A stretch of 53,077 nt of DNA from Hyphomicrobiales bacterium. GTDB lineage: Bacteria; Pseudomonadota; Alphaproteobacteria; Rhizobiales; Beijerinckiaceae. Below the pieces are notes generated by a model. The model did not search any database. It saw only the letters and a program-made list of their open reading frames with translations, and had not been told where the DNA came from. The DNA is taken from positions 1-53,077 of the forward strand of contig JAQGJX010000184.1 of assembly GCA_028290405.1 (NCBI GenBank). The letters are read 5' to 3'. Shown piece after piece: positions 34,430-42,331 of this stretch. How positions within the stretch are numbered: the first letter of the stretch is position 1; the number at the start of each line of letters is the position of its first letter. The translations under genes were made by a program, and so were the position numbers.

Positions 34430-35464
34430 TCAGTCCTCGGCGGAGAACAGGCCGAACTGCGACGGGTCCCGCCTGGGCTCCGCCAGCCCCAGGTGGCGGA
34501 AGGCGTTGGGCGTCAGCAGCCGCCCGCGCGGCGTGCGCTGCAGGAAGCCCTGTTGCAGCAGGTAGGGCTCGATGATGTCCTCGATGGCGTCGCGCGGCTC
34601 CGAGAGGGCGGCCGCGATGGTGTCGATGCCCACCGGCCCGCCGCCGAAATTCTCGGCCACCATGGACAGGTAGCGCCGGTCCATCTGGTCGAGCCCGATG
34701 GCGTCCACGTCCAGCATGCGCAGCGCCCGGTCCGCCACGGCTCGCGTCACCTGCGGCTCGCCGTCCACGATGGCGAAGTCGCGCACGCGCCGCAGCAGGC
34801 GGCCCGCGATGCGGGGCGTGCCGCGCGAGCGCCGGGCGATCTCGTTGGCGCCGTCCTGCGACATGGGCAGGCCCAGCACCCGCGCGCCGCGCGCCACGAT
34901 GCTTTCCAGCTCCTCCACGGTGTAGAAATTCAGCCGCACCGGAATGCCGAACCGGTCCCGCAGCGGGGTCGTGAGAAGCCCCGCCCGCGTGGTGGCGCCC
35001 ACCAGCGTGAATTTCGCCAGGTCGATCTTCACCGAGCGGGCCGCCGGGCCCTCGCCGATGATGAGGTCGAGCTGGAAATCCTCCATGGCGGGATACAGGA
35101 TTTCCTCCACCGCGGGGTTGAGGCGGTGGATCTCGTCGATGAACAGCACGTCGCGCTCTTCCAGATTGGTGAGCTGCGCGGCCAGATCGCCCGCCTTGGC
35201 GATGACGGGGCCGGAGGTGGAGCGGAAATTGACGCCAAGCTCGCGCGCCACGATCTGCGCCAGCGTGGTCTTGCCAAGGCCGGGCGGGCCGACGAACAGC
35301 ACATGGTCCAGCGCGTCGCCGCGCGCCTTGGCGGCCTCAATGAACACGCGCAGGTTCTTGCGCGCCGCCTCCTGGCCGGTGAACTCCTCCAGAGACAGGG
35401 GGCGGATGGAGGTGTCGATGTCGTCGCCGCGCTTTTGCGCGGAGACGAGGCGGGAATCGGTCAT
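34430..35464 (-). CDS. ruvB: Holliday junction branch migration ATPase RuvB
   Basis: 344 residues. AAA+ helicase motor that drives branch migration with RuvA. Walker [15 protein letters not shown], Walker [12 protein letters not shown], sensor 1 [11 protein letters not shown], arginine-finger stretch RDRFG, and the winged-helix C terminus with [11 protein letters not shown]. The ATG 35464 overlaps the stop of the upstream membrane-protein gene (ATGA). It is thus translationally coupled to that gene rather than directly to ruvA. Confidence 0.98.
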   Translation of the reverse strand: MTDSRLVSAQKRGDDIDTSIRPLSLEEFTGQEAARKNLRVFIEAAKARGDALDHVLFVGPPGLGKTTLAQIVARELGVNFRSTSGPVIAKAGDLAAQLTNLEERDVLFIDEIHRLNPAVEEILYPAMEDFQLDLIIGEGPAARSVKIDLAKFTLVGATTRAGLLTTPLRDRFGIPVRLNFYTVEELESIVARGARVLGLPMSQDGANEIARRSRGTPRIAGRLLRRVRDFAIVDGEPQVTRAVADRALRMLDVDAIGLDQMDRRYLSMVAENFGGGPVGIDTIAAALSEPRDAIEDIIEPYLLQQGFLQRTPRGRLLTPNAFRHLGLAEPRRDPSQFGLFSAED

Positions 35465-35970
35465 CGGGTTTCTTTCGGATGCAGCGCGGCGCGCGCCTCA
35501 GGCGAACGCGCGGAGACGGGCTCGCGGCGCCCCCCTGCGGCGACGAACGAGCGGGCCAGAGCCCAAGGGACCAGGACGCCCGCGAGCCCCGTCAGCAGGA
35601 ACAGCGGCAGCAGGGATTTGGCGCCCTGCGATCTCTCGAACGCGTCGCCGAACGCGCCCACAAGGGAGCCCGATGCGAGACCTGCGACGGCGGCGGCTGG
35701 CCAGCGCACCCGCCCCACGAAAGTCTGCCAGAGCGCGAAGGCGCAGCCCACCAGCGCCGCCGGGCCAATCGCGGCCACGTACGCGATCACGGCGCCGAAG
35801 ACCGTCGCGAGCGCCACGAAGGGGGCAGCTTCCTCGGAGCCCAGATGGCCCAGCCATCCCGCCAGAAGCCCCATGAAGGCGAGCGCCGCCGCTGGAGGCC
35901 CGACGATGACGAAGATGGAGAGGACCACAACGAGGTTCCACAGGCCTGCCTCGAACCCGGGCGCGCTCAC
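35461..35970 (-). CDS. Small integral membrane protein of unknown function between ruvA and ruvB
   Basis: 169 residues, GTG start. Four or five hydrophobic helices are predicted (about 10-40, 51-80, 90-108, 119-140), with short loops such as [11 protein letters not shown] and GRVRWP and a basic C-terminal tail. I do not recognise a family. It overlaps ruvA by GTGA and ruvB by ATGA, 4 bases each, so ribosomes should pass from ruvA through it to ruvB. That the frame is open, membrane-like and exactly fills the gap supports it as a real gene. The role, if any, in recombination is unknown; it may simply be a rider in the operon. Confidence 0.82.
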   Translation of the reverse strand: MSAPGFEAGLWNLVVVLSIFVIVGPPAAALAFMGLLAGWLGHLGSEEAAPFVALATVFGAVIAYVAAIGPAALVGCAFALWQTFVGRVRWPAAAVAGLASGSLVGAFGDAFERSQGAKSLLPLFLLTGLAGVLVPWALARSFVAAGGRREPVSARSPEARAALHPKETR

Positions 35971-36584
35971 TGGGCGAGTTCTTTCAGGCCCTGCCGGATC
36001 AGCGCGCTGGTTTGCGCGTCCGCTCCCAGCGCCTTGGCGCTTGCGGCGATGGCGGCCGCCGCCTGCGGGCGGCCGTAGCCGAGGTTGACGAGGGCCGAAA
36101 TGGCGTCGCGCAGCGGCGCGGGGGCGGCGGCCGCGTCCTCCTCGCCGGAGAGTTTCGCCACCGCTGGGTCCACGTGGCCGAAGACCGGCGCCTTGTCCTT
36201 CAGTTCGGCCACGATGCGGGCCGCGAGCTTGGGGCCGACGCCGGGCGCGCGGGCCACGGCGGCCTTGTCCTGCGTGCCCAGCGCCGTCGCGAGATCCGCC
36301 GGGGGCAGGATTCCCAAGATCGCGAGGGCCACCTTCGAGCCGACGCCCTGCACGCTTTGCAGCAGGCGGAACCAGTCGCGCTCCGCGTCGGACGTAAAGC
36401 CGAACAGCCGGATGGCGTCCTCGCGCACCTGCGTTTCGATGGCCAGCGAGGCGGGTTCGCCCGGGCGCGGCAGCTTCTGCAGCGTGCGGGTGGAGCATTG
36501 CACCACGTAGCCGACGCCGTTCACGTCGAGGATGACGAAATCATCCCCGTAGGAATCTATGACGCCCTTGAGCTTGCCGATCAT
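35967..36584 (-). CDS. ruvA: Holliday junction DNA helicase subunit RuvA
   Basis: 205 residues. N-terminal OB fold ([30 protein letters not shown]), central helix-hairpin-helix motifs ([16 protein letters not shown] and [19 protein letters not shown]) that hold the junction, and a C-terminal RuvB-binding helix domain ([19 protein letters not shown]). Start ATG 36584. Its stop overlaps the GTG of the unknown membrane protein. An MFS transporter gene separates it from ruvC. Confidence 0.97.
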   Translation of the reverse strand: MIGKLKGVIDSYGDDFVILDVNGVGYVVQCSTRTLQKLPRPGEPASLAIETQVREDAIRLFGFTSDAERDWFRLLQSVQGVGSKVALAILGILPPADLATALGTQDKAAVARAPGVGPKLAARIVAELKDKAPVFGHVDPAVAKLSGEEDAAAAPAPLRDAISALVNLGYGRPQAAAAIAASAKALGADAQTSALIRQGLKELAQ

Positions 36585-36621
36585 GCGCCCGCCGAATCAT
36601 GGTTTGTTCCGCCTCATCGTA

Positions 36622-37842
36622 TCACGCATGGGCGGGCCTGCGCCCGCCCTGGCGCCAAAGCAGGAAGACGCACACGCCGACGTTGAGCAGGTTCCACGCG
36701 AGCCCGTTGAGGAAGGCCATCCGGTAGGCGCCCGTGAGGTCGAACGCCAGGCCCGCCATCCACCCGCCCAGCGCCATGCCCACCAGCGTCGCCATGACCA
36801 CGACGCCCAGGACGCCGCCGGCCTTCGCAGCCGGGAAGAACTCGCGCACGATCACCGCGTACATGGGCACGATGCCGCCCTGGAACAGGCCGAACAGCGC
36901 CGAGATGACATAGAGCGACGTGAGCCCGTCGAAGAACACGTAGAGGAAGAGCGCCGCGCCTTGCAGGAAGGAGCCCGCCAGGAGCGTGCGCAGTCCCCCG
37001 ATGCGGTCCGCCACGAAGCCGGAGATCAAGCGGCTGACGATGCCGAAGCCCAGCATCAGCGACAGCATCTGCGCGCCCCGCGCGGGGCCGTAGCCGAGGT
37101 CGGCGCAATAGGCCACGAGATGGACCTGCGGCATCGCCATGGCGACGCAGCACGAGACTCCCGCGACGACCAGCAGGGCCAGAAGGGCGTTCTGCGACAG
37201 GTCCATGCCGCCATGGCGCGACACCGGCGCCGCGCCTCCGCCGGCTTCGACGGGCGCGCGCCGCCGCATCAGGAAGGAGAGGGGCACGAGGGCGACGAGG
37301 CACGCCGCCCCCATCGCCAGATGCGCCGCGCGCCAGCCGTCGGCCGCGATGGCGTGCTGCAGGATCGGCGGCCAGATCGCGCCCGCAAGGTAATTGCCCG
37401 AGGACGCAATCGCCACCGCGACGCCGCGCCGCTTCACGAACCAGTGCGAGAGGTCGGCCATGATGGGCGCGAAACTGGCCGACGCCCCAAAGCCCACCAC
37501 CAGTTGCGCCAAGCCGTAGAGCGCCAGCGAGGGCGCCAGGGAGCCCGCCACATAGCCCGCGCCAAGGCAGGCGGCCCCGATCAGCAGCGGAGGCAGGATG
37601 CCGAACCGGTCGGCCAGCCGTCCCATGAACACGCCGCCGAACGCGAAGCCCACCATGGTCAGGGTGTAGGGCAGGGAGGCCTCCGCGCGCGTCGCCCCGA
37701 AGCCCGCCTGCACGGCGGGCAGCGCCACCACGAAGGACCACATGCCGATGGAGCCTATCGTGCCGATGAGCACCGCGACGGCGAGCCGCGTCCAGGCAGG
37801 GCGGGCGTCGCGGGGGTCTTGCAGGGGGGCGGAATCGGTCAT
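36622..37842 (-). CDS. MFS transporter
   Basis: 406 residues, about 12 membrane helices. MFS features: a GRLADRFG loop after helix 2 and a symmetric second half with SRLISGFVADRIGGLR. The monocarboxylate/oxalate-formate antiporter-type pattern (GWMAGLAFDLTGAYRMAFLNGLAWNLLN) suggests export or uptake of organic acids, but this is only a guess. The start ATG 37842 (MTDSAPLQD) is preferred over an upstream in-frame ATG at 37878 that adds an Arg-rich stretch. It interrupts ruvC-ruvA on the same strand. Confidence 0.9.
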   Translation of the reverse strand: MTDSAPLQDPRDARPAWTRLAVAVLIGTIGSIGMWSFVVALPAVQAGFGATRAEASLPYTLTMVGFAFGGVFMGRLADRFGILPPLLIGAACLGAGYVAGSLAPSLALYGLAQLVVGFGASASFAPIMADLSHWFVKRRGVAVAIASSGNYLAGAIWPPILQHAIAADGWRAAHLAMGAACLVALVPLSFLMRRRAPVEAGGGAAPVSRHGGMDLSQNALLALLVVAGVSCCVAMAMPQVHLVAYCADLGYGPARGAQMLSLMLGFGIVSRLISGFVADRIGGLRTLLAGSFLQGAALFLYVFFDGLTSLYVISALFGLFQGGIVPMYAVIVREFFPAAKAGGVLGVVVMATLVGMALGGWMAGLAFDLTGAYRMAFLNGLAWNLLNVGVCVFLLWRQGGRRPAHA

Positions 37843-37895
37843 GCGGGGACGATGGCGCCGGGGGCGGCGCGCGTCCATCTCTCAATCGCGGAGCC

Positions 37896-38420
37896 TCAGG
37901 CCCCGATCCGGGCCGCCAGCGCCGCCGCGCGCTCCCGGGCGCCGCGGTGCTGGGCGTGGCACACCGCCACCGCCAGCGCGTCGGCCGCGTCGGCGCTTTT
38001 GGCGTCCGCCTTGGGCAGGAGGATGCGGATCATCATGGCGATCTGCTGTTTTTCCGCATGTCCCGAGCCCGTCACGGTCTTCTTCACCAGGTTGGCGGCG
38101 TATTCGGCCACCGGCAGGCCGGCCAGCGCCGGCACCACCATGGCGACGCCCCGCGCCTGTCCCAGCTTCAGCGCCGATTGCGGATCGCGGTTGACGAAGG
38201 TTTCCTCCACGGCCGCCTCCATGGGCATGTGCGCGTGGATGACGCCCGCCAATCCCTCATGCAATTGCCGCAGGCGGTCGCCAAGCGACAGGGACGCGTC
38301 CGAACGCACGACGCCGCACGCCACGAAGACGAGGCGCGAGCCGTCGGCTTCCAGCACGCCCCAGCCGGTGTTTCTGAGGCCGGGGTCGATCCCGATGATG
38401 CGAATCGCTGCAGGGCGCAT
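37896..38420 (-). CDS. ruvC: Crossover junction endodeoxyribonuclease RuvC
   Basis: 174 residues. It cuts Holliday junctions symmetrically. RNase-H-like fold with the first catalytic Asp in [14 protein letters not shown], the Glu in [23 protein letters not shown], and late acidic residues in [18 protein letters not shown]. Start ATG 38420. Order on the minus strand is yebC, toxin-antitoxin and TauE on the opposite strand, then ruvC, MFS, ruvA, unknown and ruvB. Confidence 0.97.
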   Translation of the reverse strand: MRPAAIRIIGIDPGLRNTGWGVLEADGSRLVFVACGVVRSDASLSLGDRLRQLHEGLAGVIHAHMPMEAAVEETFVNRDPQSALKLGQARGVAMVVPALAGLPVAEYAANLVKKTVTGSGHAEKQQIAMMIRILLPKADAKSADAADALAVAVCHAQHRGARERAAALAARIGA

Positions 38421-38523
38421 ATAGTGAGCGTAACAGCCCCCGGGCGCGGCTCACAGCGGCGCCTCCTCCCGCCATCCTCCGGAGTGCAAGCGTTTGTTGG
38501 AAGGCCACAGCCTGGGCGCGTTC

Positions 38524-39285
38524 ATGGGCGAGGCCGGGGCGCTCCTCCTGCAGCCCGCCACATGGTTCGTGGCGGCGGTGGTTCTGGTGTCGGGCGTGGT
38601 GCGGGGCTTCTCGGGCTTCGGCGGCGCGCTGATCTTCATTCCCATGACGGCGGCGATCCTGGGCCCCCGCAAGGCCGTGGCGGTGTTCTACCTCTTCGAC
38701 CTCGTGAGCGCGACGCCCTACGGCTACACGTACTTTCCCAAGTGCCGCTGGCGCGAGGTGCTGCCGATGATCGCCGGCGCCGCCGTCACGCTGCCAATGG
38801 GCGCGTGGGTGCTGAAGTACACCGATCCCCTCGCGCTGCGGTGGCTGCTGGCGATCGTGGTCCTGTCGATGCTGGCGCTGCTGGTCACCGGCTGGCGCTA
38901 CAAGGGCCAGCCGACGTCGCCGGTCTCCTTCGGCCTCGGCCTCGTGGCGGGGTTCTCGGGCGGCGCCACGGGCGTCTCGGGCCCGGTGGTCATCGCCTAC
39001 TGGCTGTCGAGCACGGCGGCGGCGGTGGTGATCCGCGCCAACATCATGGTGTACTACGCGCTGGCGTCCACGATGACGGACGTGGTCTATTTCTTCAACG
39101 GCCTGTTCACGTGGGACGTCGCGGTCTACGCCCTTCTGGCGTGGCCGCTCTATTCGCTGGGCCTGGCGGCGGGGGCGCGGGTGTTCAAGGGATCCAACGA
39201 CGCGCAGTACCGCATCGCGGCTTACGTTCTGATCTTTATCTCCGCCGTGATAAGCCTGCCGCTGTTCGACCGCTGGGTCCGCTAG
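38524..39285 (+). CDS. TauE/SafE family sulfite/organosulfonate-type permease
   Basis: 253 residues, about 8 hydrophobic helices in two repeats. Family segments: VVRGFSGFGGALIFIPMTAAIL near the N terminus and its counterpart GLVAGFSGGATGVSGPVVIAYWL in the middle. TauE/SafE proteins move sulfur-containing or other small organic anions. The start is uncertain: ATG 38524 lacks a clear ribosome site, and TTG 38494 would add ten residues. It is divergent from ruvC, and a 59-residue membrane peptide is encoded 15 bases downstream. Confidence 0.87.
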   Translation: MGEAGALLLQPATWFVAAVVLVSGVVRGFSGFGGALIFIPMTAAILGPRKAVAVFYLFDLVSATPYGYTYFPKCRWREVLPMIAGAAVTLPMGAWVLKYTDPLALRWLLAIVVLSMLALLVTGWRYKGQPTSPVSFGLGLVAGFSGGATGVSGPVVIAYWLSSTAAAVVIRANIMVYYALASTMTDVVYFFNGLFTWDVAVYALLAWPLYSLGLAAGARVFKGSNDAQYRIAAYVLIFISAVISLPLFDRWVR

Positions 39286-39300
39286 GCTGGAGATTTCAAC

Positions 39301-39480
39301 ATGCCCCCTCCCATTTACGTGCTCTACGTCGTCATGGCGGTCGGAATCGTCGGCTGGCCGCTGATGAAGCATTTCGGGCTGATCCAGTCGACGCAGGAGA
39401 CCGACCTGCTGGCGGTGGCGGTGCTGATGCTGTCCTATCTCGGCTACAAGCGGTGGTGGCAGAGCCAGCAGGGCAAGTGA
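39301..39480 (+). CDS. Small two-helix membrane peptide (59 residues), unknown
   Basis: Begins MPPPIYVLYVVMAVGIVGWP and ends YKRWWQSQQGK; two hydrophobic stretches (about 5-20 and 36-49) joined by a polar loop FGLIQSTQETD. It starts 15 bases after the TauE gene and its stop is 9 bases ahead of the toxin-antitoxin operator. Codon positions show the same strong GC bias as the neighbours, and the frame is tightly packed between the two genes, which supports it as real. I do not recognise a family; it may assist the permease. Confidence 0.62.
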   Translation: MPPPIYVLYVVMAVGIVGWPLMKHFGLIQSTQETDLLAVAVLMLSYLGYKRWWQSQQGK

Positions 39481-39489
39481 CTGAAATTT

Positions 39490-39507
39490 TGTACGCACAT
39501 GCGTACA
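39490..39507. promoter_or_regulatory. Operator of the YefM/YoeB module
   Basis: Perfect 8-bp inverted repeat TGTACGCA-CA-TGCGTACA ending 7 bases before the antitoxin ATG. Known yefM-yoeB operators also contain TGTACA-type palindromes bound by the antitoxin and the antitoxin-toxin complex, so autoregulation by this site is likely. Confidence 0.7.
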
Positions 39508-39514
39508 TAAGATC

Positions 39515-39769
39515 ATGCGCACCACATCCACCAGCGACCTGCGAAAGAACTTCGCCGACGTGCTCGACGCCGTGGCGCGCGACCATGAGCCCGTGGTCAT
39601 CACGCGCGAAAAGGGAAAGCCCTCTGCGGTGCTGCTGTCGCTCGAGGATTTCGCTTCGTTCGAGGAGACGCGCCACCTGCTGCGCAGCCCCGTCAACGCA
39701 GACAGGCTGCTGCGATCGGTCGAGGAGCTTGAAAAGGGCGCCGGCCGGCCGCGCGACCTGATCGATTGA
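39515..39769 (+). CDS. yefM: Antitoxin of the Phd/YefM family
   Basis: 84 residues. N-terminal DNA-binding half with the family pattern TSDLRKNFADVLDAVARDHEPVVITREKGKPSAVLLSLEDFASFEET, and a C-terminal half (LLRSPVNADRLLRSVEELEKG) that would wrap and neutralise the toxin. Start ATG 39515, right behind the palindromic operator. It overlaps the toxin start (TTGA), so antitoxin is made first and the two are coupled. Confidence 0.93.
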   Translation: MRTTSTSDLRKNFADVLDAVARDHEPVVITREKGKPSAVLLSLEDFASFEETRHLLRSPVNADRLLRSVEELEKGAGRPRDLID

Positions 39770-40020
39770 AGATCGTCTTCAGCGAGACCGCCTGGGAGGA
39801 CTACCTCCCCTGGCGGTCGCAGGACCGCAAGAAGCTCCAGCGCATCAACGACCTGATCCGCGAATGCGCGCGCACGCCGTTCGCCGGGACAGGCAAGCCG
39901 GAACCGCTGCGCGGATCGTTGTCGGGCTGGTGGTCCCGCCGCATCGATCTGGAGCATCGCCTGGTGTACAGGCCGGGCGATGACGGCCTGCTGATCGCCC
40001 AGTGCCGGCACCATTACTAA
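39766..40020 (+). CDS. yoeB: Txe/YoeB-family mRNA interferase toxin
   Basis: 84 residues, the same length as E. coli YoeB, with the known catalytic residues at the same numbers: Glu46 (KPEPL), Arg65 (LEHRLVYR) and the terminal His83-Tyr84 (CRHHY). YoeB cleaves mRNA in the ribosomal A site when the antitoxin is degraded. The start is TTG 39766, overlapping the antitoxin stop (TTGA); the weak start would keep toxin below antitoxin. Nothing in the sequence suggests inactivation. Confidence 0.94.
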   Translation: MKIVFSETAWEDYLPWRSQDRKKLQRINDLIRECARTPFAGTGKPEPLRGSLSGWWSRRIDLEHRLVYRPGDDGLLIAQCRHHY

Positions 40021-40045
40021 GCGTCCGGCGCCAATCGCCGGACGC
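40021..40045. terminator. Hairpin after yoeB
   Basis: Perfect 10-bp stem GCGTCCGGCG / CGCCGGACGC with loop CCAAT, starting at the first base after the toxin stop. No T tract follows; a palindromic-repeat arm comes next. It may end the toxin-antitoxin transcript or protect its 3' end. Confidence 0.5.
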
Positions 40046-40046
40046 G

Positions 40047-40071
40047 CTCCGGGAGGCGCGCGGTCCAGCGG
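40047..40071. repeat. Palindromic extragenic repeat, copy 3 (one arm)
   Basis: CTCC then GGGAGGCGCGCGGTCCAGCG (from 40051 on), identical to the left arm of copy 1 from 2500 on through AGCG; the right arm is missing and replaced by a GCGCC-rich sequence. It lies in the 75-base gap between the toxin gene and the convergent yebC. Confidence 0.65.
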
Positions 40072-40095
40072 CGCCAGGCGCCGCCCGCCCCTGCC

Positions 40096-40842
40096 TCAGC
40101 CCCCCAGCTTCGCCATCAGGGTCTCGGAGATCTCGAAGTTGGCGTAGACGTTCTGGACGTCGTCGTTGTCTTCCAGCGCGTTGACGAGCTTGACGATCTT
40201 TTCGCCGGTCTCGTCGTCCACCGAAATGGTGTTCTGGGGACGCCAGACGAACTTCGATTTGCGGGGCTCGCCGAACCTGGCCTCCAGCGCCTTGGCGACT
40301 TCGTTCATGGCCTCCAGGGTCGTGGTGACCACGTGGCCTTCCGGGGTGGTCTGCACGTCGTCGGCGCCCGCCTCGATGGCGGCTTCCATCATCGCGTCTT
40401 CGCTGGCGGCCTTGAGGTCGAACTCGATCTCGCCCACGTGGTCGAACATGAAGGCGACCGCGCCCGTCTCGGCCATGGCGCCGCCCGCCTTGGAGAAGTA
40501 CGAGCGGATTTCGCCCGCCGTGCGGTTGCGGTTGTCCGTCAGCCCTTCGATGATGATGGCGACGCCGCCGGGCGCGTAGCCCTCGTAGCGCACCTCGTCG
40601 TAGTTCTCGCTGTCGCCCCCGGCGGCCTTCTTGATGGCGCGCTCGATGTTGTCCTTGGGCATGTTTTCGGCGCGGGCGGCCTGGATGGCCAGGCGCAGGC
40701 GCGGGTTCATGGCGGGGTCGGGCATGCCCAGCTTGGCCGCCACGGTGATTTCACGGCCGAACTTGGCGAAGACCTTGGCGCGGATGGCGTCCTGCTTGCC
40801 CTTCTTGTGCATGATGTTCTTGAACTGACTATGGCCTGCCAT
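40096..40842 (-). CDS. yebC: YebC/PmpR-family protein
   Basis: 248 residues, the normal family length. N terminus [18 protein letters not shown], then [22 protein letters not shown] and the acidic C-terminal [14 protein letters not shown] are hallmarks. YebC proteins were described as transcriptional regulators (ruvC/quorum sensing) and more recently as translation factors that relieve stalling at proline-rich motifs. The ATG at 40842 is preferred to one four codons upstream. In many proteobacteria yebC is adjacent to ruvC; here TauE, the small peptide and the toxin-antitoxin module lie between them on the other strand. Confidence 0.96.
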   Translation of the reverse strand: MAGHSQFKNIMHKKGKQDAIRAKVFAKFGREITVAAKLGMPDPAMNPRLRLAIQAARAENMPKDNIERAIKKAAGGDSENYDEVRYEGYAPGGVAIIIEGLTDNRNRTAGEIRSYFSKAGGAMAETGAVAFMFDHVGEIEFDLKAASEDAMMEAAIEAGADDVQTTPEGHVVTTTLEAMNEVAKALEARFGEPRKSKFVWRPQNTISVDDETGEKIVKLVNALEDNDDVQNVYANFEISETLMAKLGG

Positions 40843-40937
40843 TCCGGTCCCCATCGCAGGCGGCGCTAAGCCGCGCAGATTTCAAATTCGGCCGCCTTAT
40901 ACGCTGCGGCTTGCGGAAATTGAAGGCGGCCGGCGCG

Positions 40938-41939
40938 TCACGGCCAGCTTCGGCGCAGGAAGGCGGCGACGTCGGGCGACAGCCCCAAGGCGCCGGCCAC
41001 GACGTCGGCGTTCAGCGACAGCACGATCGCGCCGGCCAGCGACACCACGGTGGCGAGGATCACGCCGCCGCCGAAATCCTCGTGTTCGCGGTTGATGAGC
41101 CAGCTGAAATACACGCGGAACACGCTGGTGAGCCGCATCATGGGCGCCACGATGGTCACCGGCGCCAGCGCCAGCGCCATGTAGCGCAGCATCTGGGCGA
41201 CGCCCACGAACAGGCCCGCCAGCAGGAACCACGTGGCGTCGTGCCGGCTCAGCCCGCCCAGACGCCTCCGGTTGACGGACGGCAGCAGCAGGGCGGCGAC
41301 GACCAGCGTCGCGGCAAGGTAGGAGACAAGGCCCGCCGCCACGCCGCGGCCGAGCCCCGTCGAGCCGGGCGACACGGGGGCGGCGTCCAGCCCCAGACGC
41401 ACCAGGATGGGGCTTGCGCCATACGCAAGGGCGGAGAGGGCCGCGAAGAAGAAACCCTCCGCGTAAGCCGGCGTGAAACTCAGCGGGCGCTTGCGGGCCG
41501 CGCCGGCGCGCTTGTCCGCGCTTTCCCAGGTGAGGATGGGTCCAAGGCATACGAGCACGATGCCCAGCGCCATGATGGGCGTGATGGACTCGCCCAGAAA
41601 CGCCGTCGCGAGGACCAGCGAGACGATGATGTTCACGTCCTGCACGGGGCCCATCAGGTTGGCCCCCACGGCCTTGGCGCCGCGATAATTGGCGTAGCGT
41701 CCGACGACGAAATGCAGCGCGCCGGCCCCGGCGAGCCAGAGGAGGCTGGCGGGCGAAAACGACGCGAGATCTTCAAACGAACCGAAGATCAGCAGGCCGG
41801 CGAGGAAGAACGGGACCCCGAAGGGCACCGAGATCGCCATCGCCTGCAGGACGGAGCCGGACAGAACGCCGCGCCGCGCGGCGGCGTTGTTCAGCGCGAA
41901 TGCGGCCGCCGACAAGAGGGCCAGAAAGCCTCCGAGCAT
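40938..41939 (-). CDS. DMT-superfamily (EamA-type) permease
   Basis: 333 residues, about ten membrane helices in two EamA repeats (first LGGFLALLSAAAFALNNAAARRGV, second GFFFAALSALAYGASPILVRLGL). It is probably an exporter of a metabolite such as an amino acid. The internal loop (about 168-182, KRAGAARKRPLSF) is longer than usual. The ATG 41939 is chosen because CGGAGATTCG lies just upstream and the first helix follows at once; the longer frame to 42026 lacks a site. Substrate unknown. Confidence 0.9.
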   Translation of the reverse strand: MLGGFLALLSAAAFALNNAAARRGVLSGSVLQAMAISVPFGVPFFLAGLLIFGSFEDLASFSPASLLWLAGAGALHFVVGRYANYRGAKAVGANLMGPVQDVNIIVSLVLATAFLGESITPIMALGIVLVCLGPILTWESADKRAGAARKRPLSFTPAYAEGFFFAALSALAYGASPILVRLGLDAAPVSPGSTGLGRGVAAGLVSYLAATLVVAALLLPSVNRRRLGGLSRHDATWFLLAGLFVGVAQMLRYMALALAPVTIVAPMMRLTSVFRVYFSWLINREHEDFGGGVILATVVSLAGAIVLSLNADVVAGALGLSPDVAAFLRRSWP

Positions 41940-42331
41940 CGAATCTCCGTTTCCCGCCCTGTTTTCAGCCGTTGTGTCGCGAACCGACCCTTGAGCCTGC
42001 TTAGGCGCTCGAAGCGCGGGTGGCAATCGGCGCCCGCCGCCGCACCCTTGGCGCCCAGCGGGGCGAACTGGCCTGCGCGCGAGGGCGGCGTCTCTGAATA
42101 ATCAATGACTTGTTACGTAAGTTCTTGGGTCCGCGCGCAGTTCGCCCGCAGACAGAGCGACTTGCGGGCGCCGCCCCGGCGCCTACTTGTGGTAGCTTGC
42201 GGCGCGTTGAAGAAGCGGGCTGTTATTTTCGTTCATTGAGAGTGATGGGCGCTCGCGCCCGAAGGCGCTAGATTGGCGCGCTCGCCCGCCGGCGCCATCG
42301 CCGGCCTGCGGCACTGAAACGGGATCTGACG
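41940..42331. other. 392-base gap between the divergent DMT permease and glmM; promoters expected
   Basis: No gene-like frame was found on either strand. It holds an AT-richer patch (about 42096-42125, AATAATCAATGACTTGTTAC) and a small GGGCGC-TC-GCGCCC hairpin at 42248-42261. Both flanking genes need a promoter here, but no -35/-10 pair stands out. Confidence 0.5.

Noticed and set aside
33563-36088. Plus-strand open frame of about 840 codons opposite ruvB and the metallophosphoesterase
   Set aside because: Antisense to genes with complete catalytic motifs; no recognisable domain of its own.
41940-42331. Small gene in the gap ahead of glmM
   Set aside because: No frame with start, ribosome site and gene-like codon bias was found on either strand.
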